Below, piece after piece: positions 7,362 to 16,577 of a stretch of DNA of 46,781 nt. A program made the position numbers and the translations under genes. The DNA lies in contig JASGMC010000005.1 of the NCBI GenBank assembly GCA_030156625.1, positions 1 through 46,781 of the forward strand, in the 5' to 3' direction. How positions within the stretch are numbered: the first letter of the stretch is position 1; the number at the start of each line of letters is the position of its first letter. The notes under the pieces were generated by a model, which had not been told where the DNA came from, searched no databases, and saw only the letters and a program-made list of their open reading frames with translations. The DNA is from Methanoculleus sp. (GTDB lineage: Archaea > Halobacteriota > Methanomicrobia > Methanomicrobiales > Methanoculleaceae).

Positions 7362-8900
7362 TTAAGGCGATAGGATTAAGTAATCGTATAGGGGGTTTCG
7401 ATGTTCATATCCGTCGTACTCGCACACCCGCACGGAGGAAGCTTCAACCATGCGATAACAGAGGTCGCCGTCGCTGCCCTCAGAGAATGCGGGCATACCG
7501 TTGCATTCCATGACCTCTATGCCGAGAACTTCGACCCACTGCTGCCCTACGACGAGATTCTCCGCGATGCGCCGCTGCCTCCGTCCGTTGCCGCGCACTG
7601 CGCGGAGATTGCCGCCGCCGACGGCCGTCGAGTAGGGACCTTCCTCATACGCTGTCGCGATCGTCAGGCGGCCGCGGAAGGTGGAAGCGATCGTCAAAAA
7701 GCTGTACGGCCAGCAGACGCAGGGGAGATACCGGACGTCCTGGAGATCGAGCTCCGTCCCGTCCTTTCCGGGGACGGGGAGGTAGTCGCCGGGGTCGAAG
7801 ACCCCGAGGTTGGAGAAGACCGGGTTTTTCTGGCCGGATGCCTGGTACCTTCCGAGCATCCCGTCGTAGAACGCTCTCACCGCCGGCATCCCGCCTGCCA
7901 GGATCTCTTCGTAGAAGAGAATGGCCGCAAGGCCAAGATTTCCCGCCTTGCGGTGGGTCGTTATGGCTGTCACCTGGTCGATGACATCTGCCAGTTCCGC
8001 TCCCACTTCTGCAGAGAGGGTGATCTCGTAGGCGATGGAGAGGTTCATGGGCAGGCCCTCGCCGTGGCACCCGGGGTGCTTCCTGCGCAGGTCGGCCGAA
8101 GTCAGGAGCGATAAAGGTGCTCCCCGGTCCGATGGGTTGCCCCGGACCCTCAGGAGGGCGAGGAAGTACGCGCCGATCAGGACATCGTTCACCGTCGCCC
8201 CGTGCTGTTTGCCAAACGCTTTTGCAAGTTCGAGCCGTTCGGGCGGGAGCGTCCGGCAGGCGATCCCGGGCGTCCCCCTCCCGGTCCGCTCGACCGGGAA
8301 GCGCCACCGGTCGACGAAGGGCTCCTCCCCGGCGAGCGCCTGCTGCCGCTCCTCATCGGAGTGGAGCGCAAGGATCCTGTCCGTGCTCCGGTCATAGGGC
8401 TCGCGGGGGACCGGCCGGAAGTCCGAGTTCTTCAGGATCTCCCGGTAGATCGCAAAGAGGTCCCGGGCAAGGGTCATGGCACCGGAGGCGTCGCAGAAGC
8501 CGTGGTGGCAGGTGACGGCCAGAAGGTCTCCTTCCCCTCTCCGGTAGAGGCCGACCCGCACCTGCGGCCCGGCGCGGACGTCGAGCGGCGGCGGGGGCAG
8601 GTTCTCGACCTCCCCGGCCGGGACAAGGACGAACGCTCCTTCCCACAGTTCTTCCGGGATCTCCTCCCAGACGGGCCGGCCGCCCACCTCTGCGTACCTG
8701 GACCGGAGGTAGGGGTCGGACGCGATCAGCCTCTTCGTCGCCTCCCTCATAGCCCCGGCGTCGACCTCACCGTCGAAGACGAAGACGACGTGCATCGTCG
8801 GGTCGTAGATCTGCTCGAAGTATACGTTGAAGACGTCGAAGGCGGGGGCAGGATGGCGGACCGGCGGGGGGGACATTCTCTTAAGAATCTCTCCGTCCAT
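7362..8900 (-). CDS. condensation-domain (acyltransferase-like) protein with replaced C-terminus
   Basis: Residues 1 to about 420 are a condensation/WES-type acyltransferase fold of the alcohol acetyltransferase kind. The active-site motif appears as HHGFCDASG, in place of the canonical HHxxxDG, and the late segments NDVLIGAYFLALL and PSYSFLTI-like CWPYSFLTIASTFRGRLTI are typical. Family members use acyl or peptidyl thioesters; the substrate here is unknown. After TAYEEGPYSTAV the frame runs into the reverse complement of the truncated flavodoxin-fold gene (7401-7625), adding about 85 unrelated residues. The natural C-terminal 20 or so residues are probably lost, so the protein may or may not fold. 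The start at 8900 is the first ATG; a second at 8876 (MSPPPVRHPA) is equally plausible. Confidence 0.75.
   Translation of the reverse strand: MDGEILKRMSPPPVRHPAPAFDVFNVYFEQIYDPTMHVVFVFDGEVDAGAMREATKRLIASDPYLRSRYAEVGGRPVWEEIPEELWEGAFVLVPAGEVENLPPPPLDVRAGPQVRVGLYRRGEGDLLAVTCHHGFCDASGAMTLARDLFAIYREILKNSDFRPVPREPYDRSTDRILALHSDEERQQALAGEEPFVDRWRFPVERTGRGTPGIACRTLPPERLELAKAFGKQHGATVNDVLIGAYFLALLRVRGNPSDRGAPLSLLTSADLRRKHPGCHGEGLPMNLSIAYEITLSAEVGAELADVIDQVTAITTHRKAGNLGLAAILFYEEILAGGMPAVRAFYDGMLGRYQASGQKNPVFSNLGVFDPGDYLPVPGKDGTELDLQDVRYLPCVCWPYSFLTIASTFRGRLTIATAYEEGPYSTAVGGGNLRAVRGNGRRQRRIAENLVVGQQWVEVLGIEVMECNGMPAFSEGSDGDLCYRMVEASSVRVCEYDGYEHRNPLYDYLILSP
7401..7625 (+). pseudogene. NAD(P)H quinone reductase-like flavodoxin-fold gene, 3' truncated
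   Basis: The first 75 codons match the N-terminus of the flavodoxin-like NAD(P)H dehydrogenase/MdaB-KefF family: a hydrophobic first strand MFISVVLAHP, the flavin-phosphate loop HPHGGSFNHAI, and the DLYAENFDP segment after strand 2. A strong ribosome binding site (AGGGGGT, 4 nt before the ATG) and a TATA-like TTTTTAAGG near 7365 show it was an expressed gene. Family members have about 180-200 residues, but here the homology stops near 7625 and the frame continues as antisense of the condensation gene to 8114. More than half of the protein, including the nicotinamide/substrate side, is missing. A non-functional remnant is the simplest reading. Confidence 0.7.
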
Positions 8901-9083
8901 GGATAATTGCTTTCGTCCCGGATACCGGGGTCGTCAACCGAGCGGGAAGTGTCCGGCGAAGTTCCGGAGCGGAGAGCCTGTGATGTCCGGGGCCTTGATG
9001 GGGGCCTGATTGATTAAGTGATCGATTTAAATGGATATTATTGGTTATCTCAGGCGATATGCTCTATGGCCGGATGCGAAAGG

Positions 9084-9091
9084 ATAAATAA
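9084..9091 (+). promoter_or_regulatory. TATA box for the 9112 gene
   Basis: ATAAATAA centred about 24 bp before the ATG at 9112, with no Shine-Dalgarno sequence between them, so the message is probably leaderless. Confidence 0.55.
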
Positions 9092-9111
9092 TCCGATAGC
9101 AAAAACTGGTC

Positions 9112-9651
9112 ATGAACCGAGGCTTCTGGCTTTTCATCGCGGCAGTCATGATGGCAGGTATTGCCGTACCTGCGGCATGTGCCGCCGGGCAGGATGTCCC
9201 TTACCGGATCGATGCTTCCCGGACGGTGCTGCAGGTGCAGACCGACGACGCTATCCTTGGCCGGATCACGTATGTTGACGCCGGCGGAGCTTACATAACC
9301 CGGCAAATGAATGTTATTCCGGCAACAGTCGGAGAGACACTCCTGCCCGGCGACATGGTCTCGGTGCAGCCCGGGAAATTTGCCAACCTTAAACTGGTCG
9401 ACCAGCCGGACGAGACGATGCTTGGCGGCGGAACCGACGGAACAGTCGTTGTCATCGAGAGGTATTCCGGCATCGCGGAAGACGGATCCTCCGGCCAGGT
9501 GGCTGAAGACCTCCTTCCCGAACCCGTGATGTCGACCCTGTCCTCCATCGGCAGTTTCTTTGAAGACATCCTGACCAGCGTTCGCGAGCTCATTGCCGGC
9601 GAGAGTTTCAAAGCACATGAGGGCACCGCGGGTGCCGGTGTTCGCGGATAG
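9112..9651 (+). CDS. secreted hypothetical protein
   Basis: 179 residues. The N-terminus MNRGFWLFIAAVMMAGIAV followed by PAACAAGQ is a classical Sec signal peptide with an Ala-x-Ala-like cleavage site near residue 25. The mature part has short beta-like segments (YRIDASRTVLQVQTDDAILG, LLPGDMVSVQPGKFANLKL, GTVVVIERYSG), which recalls FecR-type or SHD-like sandwich folds, then a helical tail (MSTLSSIGSFFEDILTSVRE). I do not recognise a named family and assign no function. It is a single-gene transcription unit with its own TATA box, pointing away from the condensation gene. Probably an envelope-associated protein. Confidence 0.75.
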   Translation: MNRGFWLFIAAVMMAGIAVPAACAAGQDVPYRIDASRTVLQVQTDDAILGRITYVDAGGAYITRQMNVIPATVGETLLPGDMVSVQPGKFANLKLVDQPDETMLGGGTDGTVVVIERYSGIAEDGSSGQVAEDLLPEPVMSTLSSIGSFFEDILTSVRELIAGESFKAHEGTAGAGVRG

Positions 9652-9915
9652 GCATCCGACCCCTCCTCTTTTGTACACGATTTCAGGCTGATCCCGGCCT
9701 GCCCTGCTCCCGGTAGTGTTGACGGCAGGTGCCGAACACCGGCAGAGTTGCTGTTACCATGACTTCTTATCCGGTGAAGAATCGCATGGGGTGAGTATCC
9801 ATCGGATGGCGGCCTCCCAGACCCGGTATGCCTCGCCCCTCCCGGTTCCCGGCGGGCTGCAAACGTTTTTGGGCGCCAACCGGTTAGAAGATCTACCGAA
9901 CGGAGGGAGTCGCGG

Positions 9916-10884
9916 ATGAAGAGAAAGATCATCGATATCGACCAGGAAAAATGCACCGGATGCGGGCTCTGCATACCGGACTGCCCGGAAGGAGCGCTCC
10001 AGATCATCGACGGAAAGGCAAGGCTCGTGAGCGACCTCTTCTGCGACGGACTCGGCGCCTGTATCGGGACGTGCCCGGAGGGGGCGATCTGCGTCATTGA
10101 GCGGGAGGCCGGCCCATACGATGAGAAGGCCGTGATGGCAACAATCGCCCCCCAGGGAGAAGCGGTCATTAAGGCGCACCTTGAGCACCTTATCGGCCAC
10201 GGGGAGGTGGACCTGTATCGCCAGGCGATCGAGTACCTGACCGCGAACGCGATTCCGGTTCCCCGGCACGACACCGCGGGAGGCCATGCAGGTGTTGCAG
10301 AGAGTGTCCCGGCGGGGTGTCCGGGCTCCGCCTCAAGAAGCCTTCCGCGAGGGAATGCGGGGGAGAGGGAGCGTGCCGCACGGACGGAGTCGGAGTTGAG
10401 GCAGTGGCCGGTCCAGTTGAAGCTCCTGAATGCCGCAGCCTCGTACTTCGACGACGCGGATCTCCTCATCTCCGGGGACTGCGTTCCCTTTGCATACGCG
10501 GACTTTCACCGGGATTTTCTGCGGGACAGGATCGTGATCATGTTCTGCCCGAAACTGGACACGGATGTTGAGGGATACGTCACGAAACTCGCGGAGATCT
10601 TCTCGCAGCATGCGATCCGGTCGATCACGGTCCTTCACATGGAAGTGCCCTGCTGCAGCGGGGTGCGGTACGTCGTGAACCAGGCCCTGAAACGCTCGGA
10701 AAATGAGATCCCGGTGAAGGAGCACACCATCCTGATCAGCGGGCGGGTTGCGGAGGAGGGGGAGGGGACGGCCCGGCGACGGGGTTCCGGGATGGGCCAG
10801 GGCCACGGGTCCGGCCTTACCGCCGCGAGACGTACCGGCTCCCCTTCAGGTAAAACCGGAGGGGGAGGTCCGCCGCCTTCGTGA
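9916..10884 (+). CDS. 4Fe-4S ferredoxin-type protein with C-terminal conserved domain
   Basis: 322 residues. The N-terminus holds a ferredoxin module: CTGCGLCIPDCPEGAL, then CDGLGACIGTCPEGAI, which can bind two [4Fe-4S] clusters. The middle (residues about 125-160) is a Gly/Arg-rich linker. The conserved second domain includes LLNAAASYFDDADLLISGDC, FADFHRDF-like AYADFHRDFLRDRIVIMFCP and the Cys pair VPCCSGVRY. Proteins with this layout occur in methanogens and anaerobic bacteria and are presumed redox proteins of unknown partner. GGAGGGAG upstream of the ATG is the ribosome binding site. The last 45 residues are low complexity and run 68 nt into the convergent glycosylase gene, so the natural stop may have been lost. 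Confidence 0.85.
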   Translation: MKRKIIDIDQEKCTGCGLCIPDCPEGALQIIDGKARLVSDLFCDGLGACIGTCPEGAICVIEREAGPYDEKAVMATIAPQGEAVIKAHLEHLIGHGEVDLYRQAIEYLTANAIPVPRHDTAGGHAGVAESVPAGCPGSASRSLPRGNAGERERAARTESELRQWPVQLKLLNAAASYFDDADLLISGDCVPFAYADFHRDFLRDRIVIMFCPKLDTDVEGYVTKLAEIFSQHAIRSITVLHMEVPCCSGVRYVVNQALKRSENEIPVKEHTILISGRVAEEGEGTARRRGSGMGQGHGSGLTAARRTGSPSGKTGGGGPPPS

Positions 10885-11398
10885 TCCCGATCCGGGTCGT
10901 CTGCACGATCTCCCCGGGAAATCCTTCCGGCCGGCGGCCGGGGAGGCTGTCGGGCGACCGGACCTGAAGGGAGCCGTCGTAAAGGGAGGTCCCGTTCAGG
11001 TCCATGGTGATTCCGAGCGCCTGCGTCAGTTTCCCCGGCCCGCTCGCGAGCGAGACAGGGTCGCTCATTCCCCGCCGCGCCTGCATGAGTTCGAGCCCGA
11101 TACCCGGTTCGAGAGCCCGGATCAGGACCGCCTCCCCTGCCCCGGTCACGACGTTGACGCAGGTGTGCAGGCCGTAGATCAGGTAGACGTAGGCATGGCC
11201 CGGCGGGCCGAACATGACGCTGTTCCGCTTCGTCTCTCCCCGGTACGAGTGGGCCGCCGGGTCCCCCCGGAGGTAGGCCTCGACCTCGACGATCCAGCCT
11301 GCCGTTGTTGCTTCCTCCCGGTGCACGAGCAGGCATCCCAGCAGGTCCTTTGCGACGGTCACGGTATCGCGTTCGTAGAATGCAGGCGAAAGGATCAT
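10817..11398 (-). CDS. DNA-3-methyladenine glycosylase (AAG/MPG family)
   Basis: 193 residues, the usual length of bacterial and archaeal members. It removes alkylated purines such as 3-methyladenine and hypoxanthine in base-excision repair. Family signatures are visible in order: the N-terminal FYERDTVTVAKDLLG, the catalytic-Glu strand IVEVEAYLRGDPAAHSYRG, the YLIYGLHTCVNVV hairpin that intercalates in DNA, VLIRALEP, and SGPGKLTQALGI with the C-terminal GITKAADLPLRFYL. All expected segments are present, so the enzyme should be active. The gene is convergent with and overlaps the iron-sulfur gene by 68 nt, and faces away from the secreted protein at 11597. Confidence 0.93.
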   Translation of the reverse strand: MILSPAFYERDTVTVAKDLLGCLLVHREEATTAGWIVEVEAYLRGDPAAHSYRGETKRNSVMFGPPGHAYVYLIYGLHTCVNVVTGAGEAVLIRALEPGIGLELMQARRGMSDPVSLASGPGKLTQALGITMDLNGTSLYDGSLQVRSPDSLPGRRPEGFPGEIVQTTRIGITKAADLPLRFYLKGSRYVSRR

Positions 11399-11596
11399 GG
11401 CGGTTCCGTGTCTTCTTCAGGGTCTCTCCCGCCTGCCCATCAACGTTCCGGGTTATGGTCGCCGGCGTCCCCGCAGGCAAAGGTATATAGTCCGGTATAC
11501 CAATGCCGCCGATCCCCTCTGCGAGGGGGCACCGGGGGCAGCACGGCGTCCGGCCGGCGATGCTGCAACCGTGTGAGGATATGGAGGTAGAAACGT

Positions 11597-12283
11597 ATGA
11601 ACGCATTCAGGTGGGTTGTTGCCGTGATCCTGGTGATCTCTCTCGTGGGAGTGGCCTGGGGTCAGATCATGCCCCCGGACAACCAGACGCCCGCAACGGG
11701 GGAGAACGTCACTCCCACGATGGAAGGGAACGTCACTCCCTCGATAAACGTAACGATGAACCAGACGATCGAGGGCAACGCGACCATGGCGAACGTCACC
11801 ATCGATGAGGTCGTGAGCGACGGCCCCGGGTGGATCGTCGTCCACAACAACCTCTTCGGCACCCTCGGAGGGGCGGTAGGGTTCTCGCCGGTCGACTCCG
11901 GCACGAACAGCAACGTCACGGTCACGATAGATACTCTCGCCGCCACCGACCGGCTCACTGCCGAGCTTCACAAGGATCTCGGTCGGGAGGGCGTCTTTGA
12001 GTATCCGGCCGTCGATATCCCGCAGATGGTCGACGGACAGCCGGTGACGGCGAACTTCAGCATCACGGCCGAGAATTTCACGGTCAAGAACCTGACGGAA
12101 CTTGCCGGTGATCAGACCCGGTTACTTGACCAGATCCAGAACCGTACACTGGACCAGAACCGTACACTGGACCAGAACCGTACACCGGACCAGAACCGTA
12201 CACTGGACCAGAACCGTACACTGGACCAGAACCGGACACCGGACCAGATCCAGAACCGGACCCGGGACCCGACGCTGATGTAG
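11597..12283 (+). CDS. secreted DUF7282-like protein with N-x-T repeat stalk
   Basis: 228 residues. A signal peptide (MNAFRWVVAVILVISLVGVA) is followed by a Thr/Asn-rich segment, then a single globular domain of about 90 residues (VTIDEVVSDGPGWIVVHNN to VTANFSIT) resembling DUF7282 domains of archaeal surface proteins. The C-terminus is built of six-residue repeats of the type NRTLDQ/NRTPDQ, each with an N-glycosylation sequon (N-R-T); further sequons (NVT, NQT, NAT, NFT) are spread through the protein. It is probably a glycosylated envelope protein, without an obvious anchor. The ribosome binding site GGAGGT lies 7 nt before the ATG; a TATA-like GTATATAG near 11485 would leave a leader of some 80 nt. 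Confidence 0.8.
   Translation: MNAFRWVVAVILVISLVGVAWGQIMPPDNQTPATGENVTPTMEGNVTPSINVTMNQTIEGNATMANVTIDEVVSDGPGWIVVHNNLFGTLGGAVGFSPVDSGTNSNVTVTIDTLAATDRLTAELHKDLGREGVFEYPAVDIPQMVDGQPVTANFSITAENFTVKNLTELAGDQTRLLDQIQNRTLDQNRTLDQNRTPDQNRTLDQNRTLDQNRTPDQIQNRTRDPTLM
12140..12247 (+). repeat. 18-bp tandem repeat encoding NRT(L/P)DQ
   Basis: Six consecutive 18-bp units of the form AACCGTACACTGGACCAG, differing only at a T/C (Leu or Pro) and a T/G position, followed by a degenerate unit. They encode the sequon-bearing stalk of the 11597 protein. The near identity suggests recent expansion by slippage or unequal exchange. Confidence 0.95.
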
Positions 12284-12590
12284 ACGCTTTGCCGGTGACG
12301 GCAGGGACCCGTGTCGGGGAGTGGTGGGGAAAAAACCCCTGCTGTTTCCCGGCGCAGTTGTTTCTGCAGAGCCACGGCGGGTGATGCGCTGTCTCCCGAT
12401 CGCCGGAAAAATCCCGCCTGCAGTATGGGCGGTTCACCGCATGGGAGGGGGCCTGATTGACAACAGGCCCCTCTGCTGCGGTGGTTTCGTCATCGATCCC
12501 CTTGCATCGACCTAACGATTAAATACCGGTGGCACCACATGGAATACTATTACCAACCCATAGTGCCCTGAACTTCAGGAGGTTTGAGAT
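12284..12590. other. intergenic region with hairpin and cupin promoter
   Basis: No gene seen. It holds a strong inverted repeat at 12448-12471 (listed separately), and near 12517-12527 the TATA-like GATTAAATACC that probably drives the cupin gene, leaving a leader of roughly 45 nt with AGGAGGT before the start codon. Confidence 0.6.
12448..12471 (+). terminator. stem-loop between the sequon protein and the cupin gene
   Basis: GGGGCCTG and CAGGCCCC form a perfect 8-bp stem around an 8-nt loop. No T-tract follows directly, so it could be a terminator, a processing site or a stabilising 3' structure for the upstream message. Confidence 0.4.
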
Positions 12591-12992
12591 ATGAAGAAAG
12601 GATTTGCAACTGATATCGAGACTGAGACGGTAAAGAACACCGATTTTCGCAGGGTTCTCTATACGGGGAAGTTCAGCCAGCTCGTGCTGATGCGGCTGAA
12701 GCCCGGCGAGGAGATCGGCGCGGAAGTGCACGACGACGTCGACCAGTTCTTCCGGTTCGAGGAAGGGGAAGGGGTTGTCGTGATCGACGGCGTTGAGCAC
12801 GCCGTCAAGGACGGCAGCGCCGTGATCGTGCCGAACGGCGCGAACCACAACGTGATAAACACCTCAAAGACCGCCGACCTCAAACTCTACACGATCTACT
12901 CGCCGCCGGAGCACCAGGACAAGGTCGTTGCAAAGACCCGCGAGGAGGCCATGGCTCACGAAGAGCACTTCGACGGGAAGACGACGGAGTAA
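12591..12992 (+). CDS. cupin domain protein
   Basis: 133 residues forming one small beta-barrel. Cupin motif 1 is visible as KPGEEIGAEVHDDVDQFFRF, with one metal-ligand His and following acidic residues, and motif 2 as NGANHNVIN near residue 85. Single-domain cupins of this kind bind a metal and act as isomerases, dioxygenases or sensors; nothing in the sequence fixes the substrate. The glutamate expected three to four residues after the motif 1 histidine is replaced by Asp/Gln, so metal geometry may differ. It has its own TATA element and a good Shine-Dalgarno (AGGAGGT) 9 nt before the ATG, and stands alone on the strand. Confidence 0.88.
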   Translation: MKKGFATDIETETVKNTDFRRVLYTGKFSQLVLMRLKPGEEIGAEVHDDVDQFFRFEEGEGVVVIDGVEHAVKDGSAVIVPNGANHNVINTSKTADLKLYTIYSPPEHQDKVVAKTREEAMAHEEHFDGKTTE

Positions 12993-13116
12993 CTCTTCCT
13001 CGAACCACTTAAAAAGTCCTTTTTTGACCGCTGCTGTCTGAGTCGTGTCGCGTGGGATCGTTTTCCAGTCGTTGCACCTTATACCGCAGGCACCCGCCCT
13101 GGACGGTGAGATCCCT

Positions 13117-13380
13117 TCAATCCCGTTCGATCTCGCCGCCCGCCTCGCGGATCGTCGTCTCGATATGCTCCAGCAGACCGGCGTCGTGGGTGGCAAAGTC
13201 CAGCATTGAAAATCCCCCCACGAGGGGGATGGGCTTGAAGATCGCGAGCGGTGCCTTTCCTCCCCTCTCCGGGTTCTCGCCCGGGGCAATGACGGCGGTC
13301 GCTCCGTCTCCCCAGACGGCGAGGTTCCCGTAGCCCTGTGCGTCCCAGATCTTTTTGACGAGCTCACGCGTGTGCAACAT
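13117..13380 (-). CDS. small conserved hypothetical protein
   Basis: 87 residues (MLHTRELVKKIWDAQGYGN to IREAGGEIERD), soluble, no cysteine, no recognised motif. The hydrophobic pattern LAVWGDGATAVIAPGEN then APLAIFKPIPLVGGFSMLDF suggests a compact alpha/beta domain. It lies 88 nt downstream of the AI-2E type permease gene on the same strand and may be cotranscribed with it. I do not know a function; codon use and composition look like those of neighbouring genes, which supports it being real. Confidence 0.6.
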   Translation of the reverse strand: MLHTRELVKKIWDAQGYGNLAVWGDGATAVIAPGENPERGGKAPLAIFKPIPLVGGFSMLDFATHDAGLLEHIETTIREAGGEIERD

Positions 13381-13468
13381 TGTCTGTCCCGGTAAAGATG
13401 AAGCGTGAAGAGGGCATCAACCTTCCGGCACGGTAGTGCCGCAACGCATGGATGCCCGGGCCGCCCCC

Positions 13469-14554
13469 CTACCTCACCGGCGGAGCCTCGGGTTCCCTGC
13501 TCTCCGCCGAAGGCGTCTGCTCTCCCGTAAAGAGGTGGTCGACACCCAGGATCGTGTTCACCCAGGCCCAGTCGTCGCTGAACTGGACGAGCATCAGGAC
13601 GATGAGGGTGAGCGGAACGGCAAAGATCATCCCGGCAACGCCGAGCGCCCATCCCCAGAAGATGACCGAGAGAATGACCACGAGGGCGGGGATGTCGAAA
13701 CGCCTCGATGCGAAGTGAGCGAAGATCGGGTTCTCCACCAGCGCATTCAGGATCGCGACGGCCGCAATCACCGCGATCGCGCCCCAGATCCCGAATTGCA
13801 GCCATGCAAAGAAGATCGCCGGGAGTGCCGCGACGATCAGGCCGATGTAGGGGATGTACGAGAGCAGGAACGTCAGCACCCCCCAGAGCACGGCCGCGTG
13901 CACCCCCATGACCCAGAGGAACGTGCCGAAGAGGAAACCGTGGACGAGGTTTGCCTCGGTCCTGACGATGACGAAGTCGATCAAAAACCTGCTCATGCGG
14001 GAAAATCCCTCGACACTCTCGGATCTGTTCGTCACCCTCTGTATGCGCTCGGGCATCCGCGGTGCCTCAAGGAGCATGAAGATCGTCGTCACCGCTATGA
14101 AGAAGAGGTAGAGGAGGAGGTCCGCGATGCTTACGGCGGACGAAGAGAGGAATCCGGCGAACCCCTGCAGGTTGACCGAAGAAGGAGAGAATGAGCCCGT
14201 ATCGATCCCGTATCTGTCCAGGAGTGCGATGATCTCCGATAGCCTGGCGGTCAACTCCCGCTGGTAGAGGGGGAGATCCGAGATCAAACTTTCGAACGAG
14301 AAGAAGACGAGGTAGCAGATCAGCAGGACTGCAAGGCAGGCGATGACGGCGACCACACCGACAGCGGCGAGTTCCGGCAAACCCCTGGAGCGGAGTGCTT
14401 TCGCCGCGGGATAAACGATCATGGCGAGGATCAACGATACGACGATGATGGTGATGATATACGCAATCGCCTGGATCCCGATTATGAGGAATACTGCTGC
14501 CGTCAGAAGGAGCACGGTGCCCGCGGACCGGGGAAAAACTGGGGTTTCTGTCAT
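13469..14554 (-). CDS. AI-2E family transporter (PerM/YdiK-type permease)
   Basis: 361 residues with seven or eight hydrophobic helices. The pattern is that of the AI-2E/PerM family: two N-terminal helices (TVLLLTAAVFLIIGIQAIA), a long soluble region (about residues 75-140, LIYQREL-type LPLYQRELTARLSEIIALLD), then the conserved GFLFGTFLWVMGVHAAVLWG, IPYIGLIVAALPAIFFAW and VEN-containing ALVENPIFAHFASRR loop. Family members export small molecules or ions; the substrate is rarely known and the AI-2 name should not be taken literally in a methanogen. A minus-strand TATA-like TTAATATAG at about 14578-14586 lies 28 bp before the ATG, so the message is probably leaderless. Confidence 0.9.
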   Translation of the reverse strand: MTETPVFPRSAGTVLLLTAAVFLIIGIQAIAYIITIIVVSLILAMIVYPAAKALRSRGLPELAAVGVVAVIACLAVLLICYLVFFSFESLISDLPLYQRELTARLSEIIALLDRYGIDTGSFSPSSVNLQGFAGFLSSSAVSIADLLLYLFFIAVTTIFMLLEAPRMPERIQRVTNRSESVEGFSRMSRFLIDFVIVRTEANLVHGFLFGTFLWVMGVHAAVLWGVLTFLLSYIPYIGLIVAALPAIFFAWLQFGIWGAIAVIAAVAILNALVENPIFAHFASRRFDIPALVVILSVIFWGWALGVAGMIFAVPLTLIVLMLVQFSDDWAWVNTILGVDHLFTGEQTPSAESREPEAPPVR

Positions 14555-15100
14555 CCTGGGTGACGTGTTTTAATGGCAACTATATTAATGCCGCGAAATG
14601 CGCCGGAGGCGGCGAGACTGACAGATCCCCTAATCGATGCGTTTATCTTCCGTCGTCGTCCCAATACCGGGTGCCGGGACGACGTCCTCCTCCTCGCCTG
14701 CCCGTGCACCGCGGCCGGTCCCGTCTCCGGCAGCGGGAGGGCATCTGCTCAAGCGATCGGAGAGGCAACCAGAAGCACAATCATCGAGGCCGGGGAACGT
14801 CCCCGGTATCGAAGCATGATGCACGAACATAGCGCCGTCCGGTGTTCGGGACAGGGCAAAATCCCCTCCCCTGCACGGGCACCCTTTCCGCACCGGAATT
14901 TCCCGGCGAGCACGGCCGGGGTGACCCTGTCGCCGTAACTCTGCGAGGATGCCCCCGGAAGGTTCCGGCCTGCCACGAACCTTTTCCGGCTTCGAGCTTC
15001 CCGCGATCTTCACCGAGATCCCCCCGGTGCGATCCGGCATACTTCTCGTTTTATAATAATGTTTATATGGTATGGTCCGTTTAACCCCCTCGGGGATAAT
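14555..15100. other. gene-poor region between AI-2E permease and PKD protein
   Basis: About 545 bp with no gene I can support. A 121-codon frame (14573-14938) exists but has low-complexity, GC-driven composition and no recognisable domain. Visible elements are the permease TATA box (14578-14586, minus strand), a perfect 7-bp hairpin CCGGGGA-ACG-TCCCCGG at 14790-14806, and the AT-rich promoter of the PKD gene at about 15049-15070 (TTTATATG). Confidence 0.5.
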
Positions 15101-16273
<1,173 letters not shown>

Positions 16274-16507
16274 TCTTGCCCGGCAAGCATCACGACAAGC
16301 GGGAACTCGTTCCACGGCGACGTCGAAATCCAGGGTGACTGCTCCGTGACCGGCTGGACGTGGAACTTCGGTGACGGGACAACCGGCAGCGGCCAGGACG
16401 TCACCCACGATTACACGTCGGAAGGGAACTTCACGGTCACGCTGACTGTGACGCTCGACGACGGGAGCACATGCCAGGCGACATCGGAGGACGGCGTACT
16501 CCTCTGA
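16274..16507 (+). pseudogene. third PKD domain beyond the in-frame TGA
   Basis: Read in the same frame as the preceding gene, this stretch begins [13 protein letters not shown] and contains [40 protein letters not shown] and STCQATSEDGVLL before a TGA at 16505-16507. It aligns with the other two PKD domains: their starts read NCSCTA and NCTCTA, here P-stop-SCPA, so the TGA stands where a Cys codon (TGC/TGT) is expected. Purifying features (WTWNFGDG, Cys pairs) are intact, so the stop is recent or is read through. No ribosome binding site exists for separate translation. Confidence 0.8.
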
Positions 16508-16577
16508 TGCATCCGCGAAAAACGGCGGGGAGATTCCCCTCCCCGTCTCCTCTTCTGGTGATACGCGGGGCGGGGGG

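Noticed and set aside
12140-12247. 18-bp repeats considered as a CRISPR array
   Set aside because: Units are directly adjacent with no unique spacers and are in frame with a secreted protein.
14573-14938. 121-codon plus-strand frame between the AI-2E permease and the PKD gene
   Set aside because: Composition is driven by GC bias, no domain or conserved pattern is visible, and no suitable promoter spacing or ribosome binding site is present.
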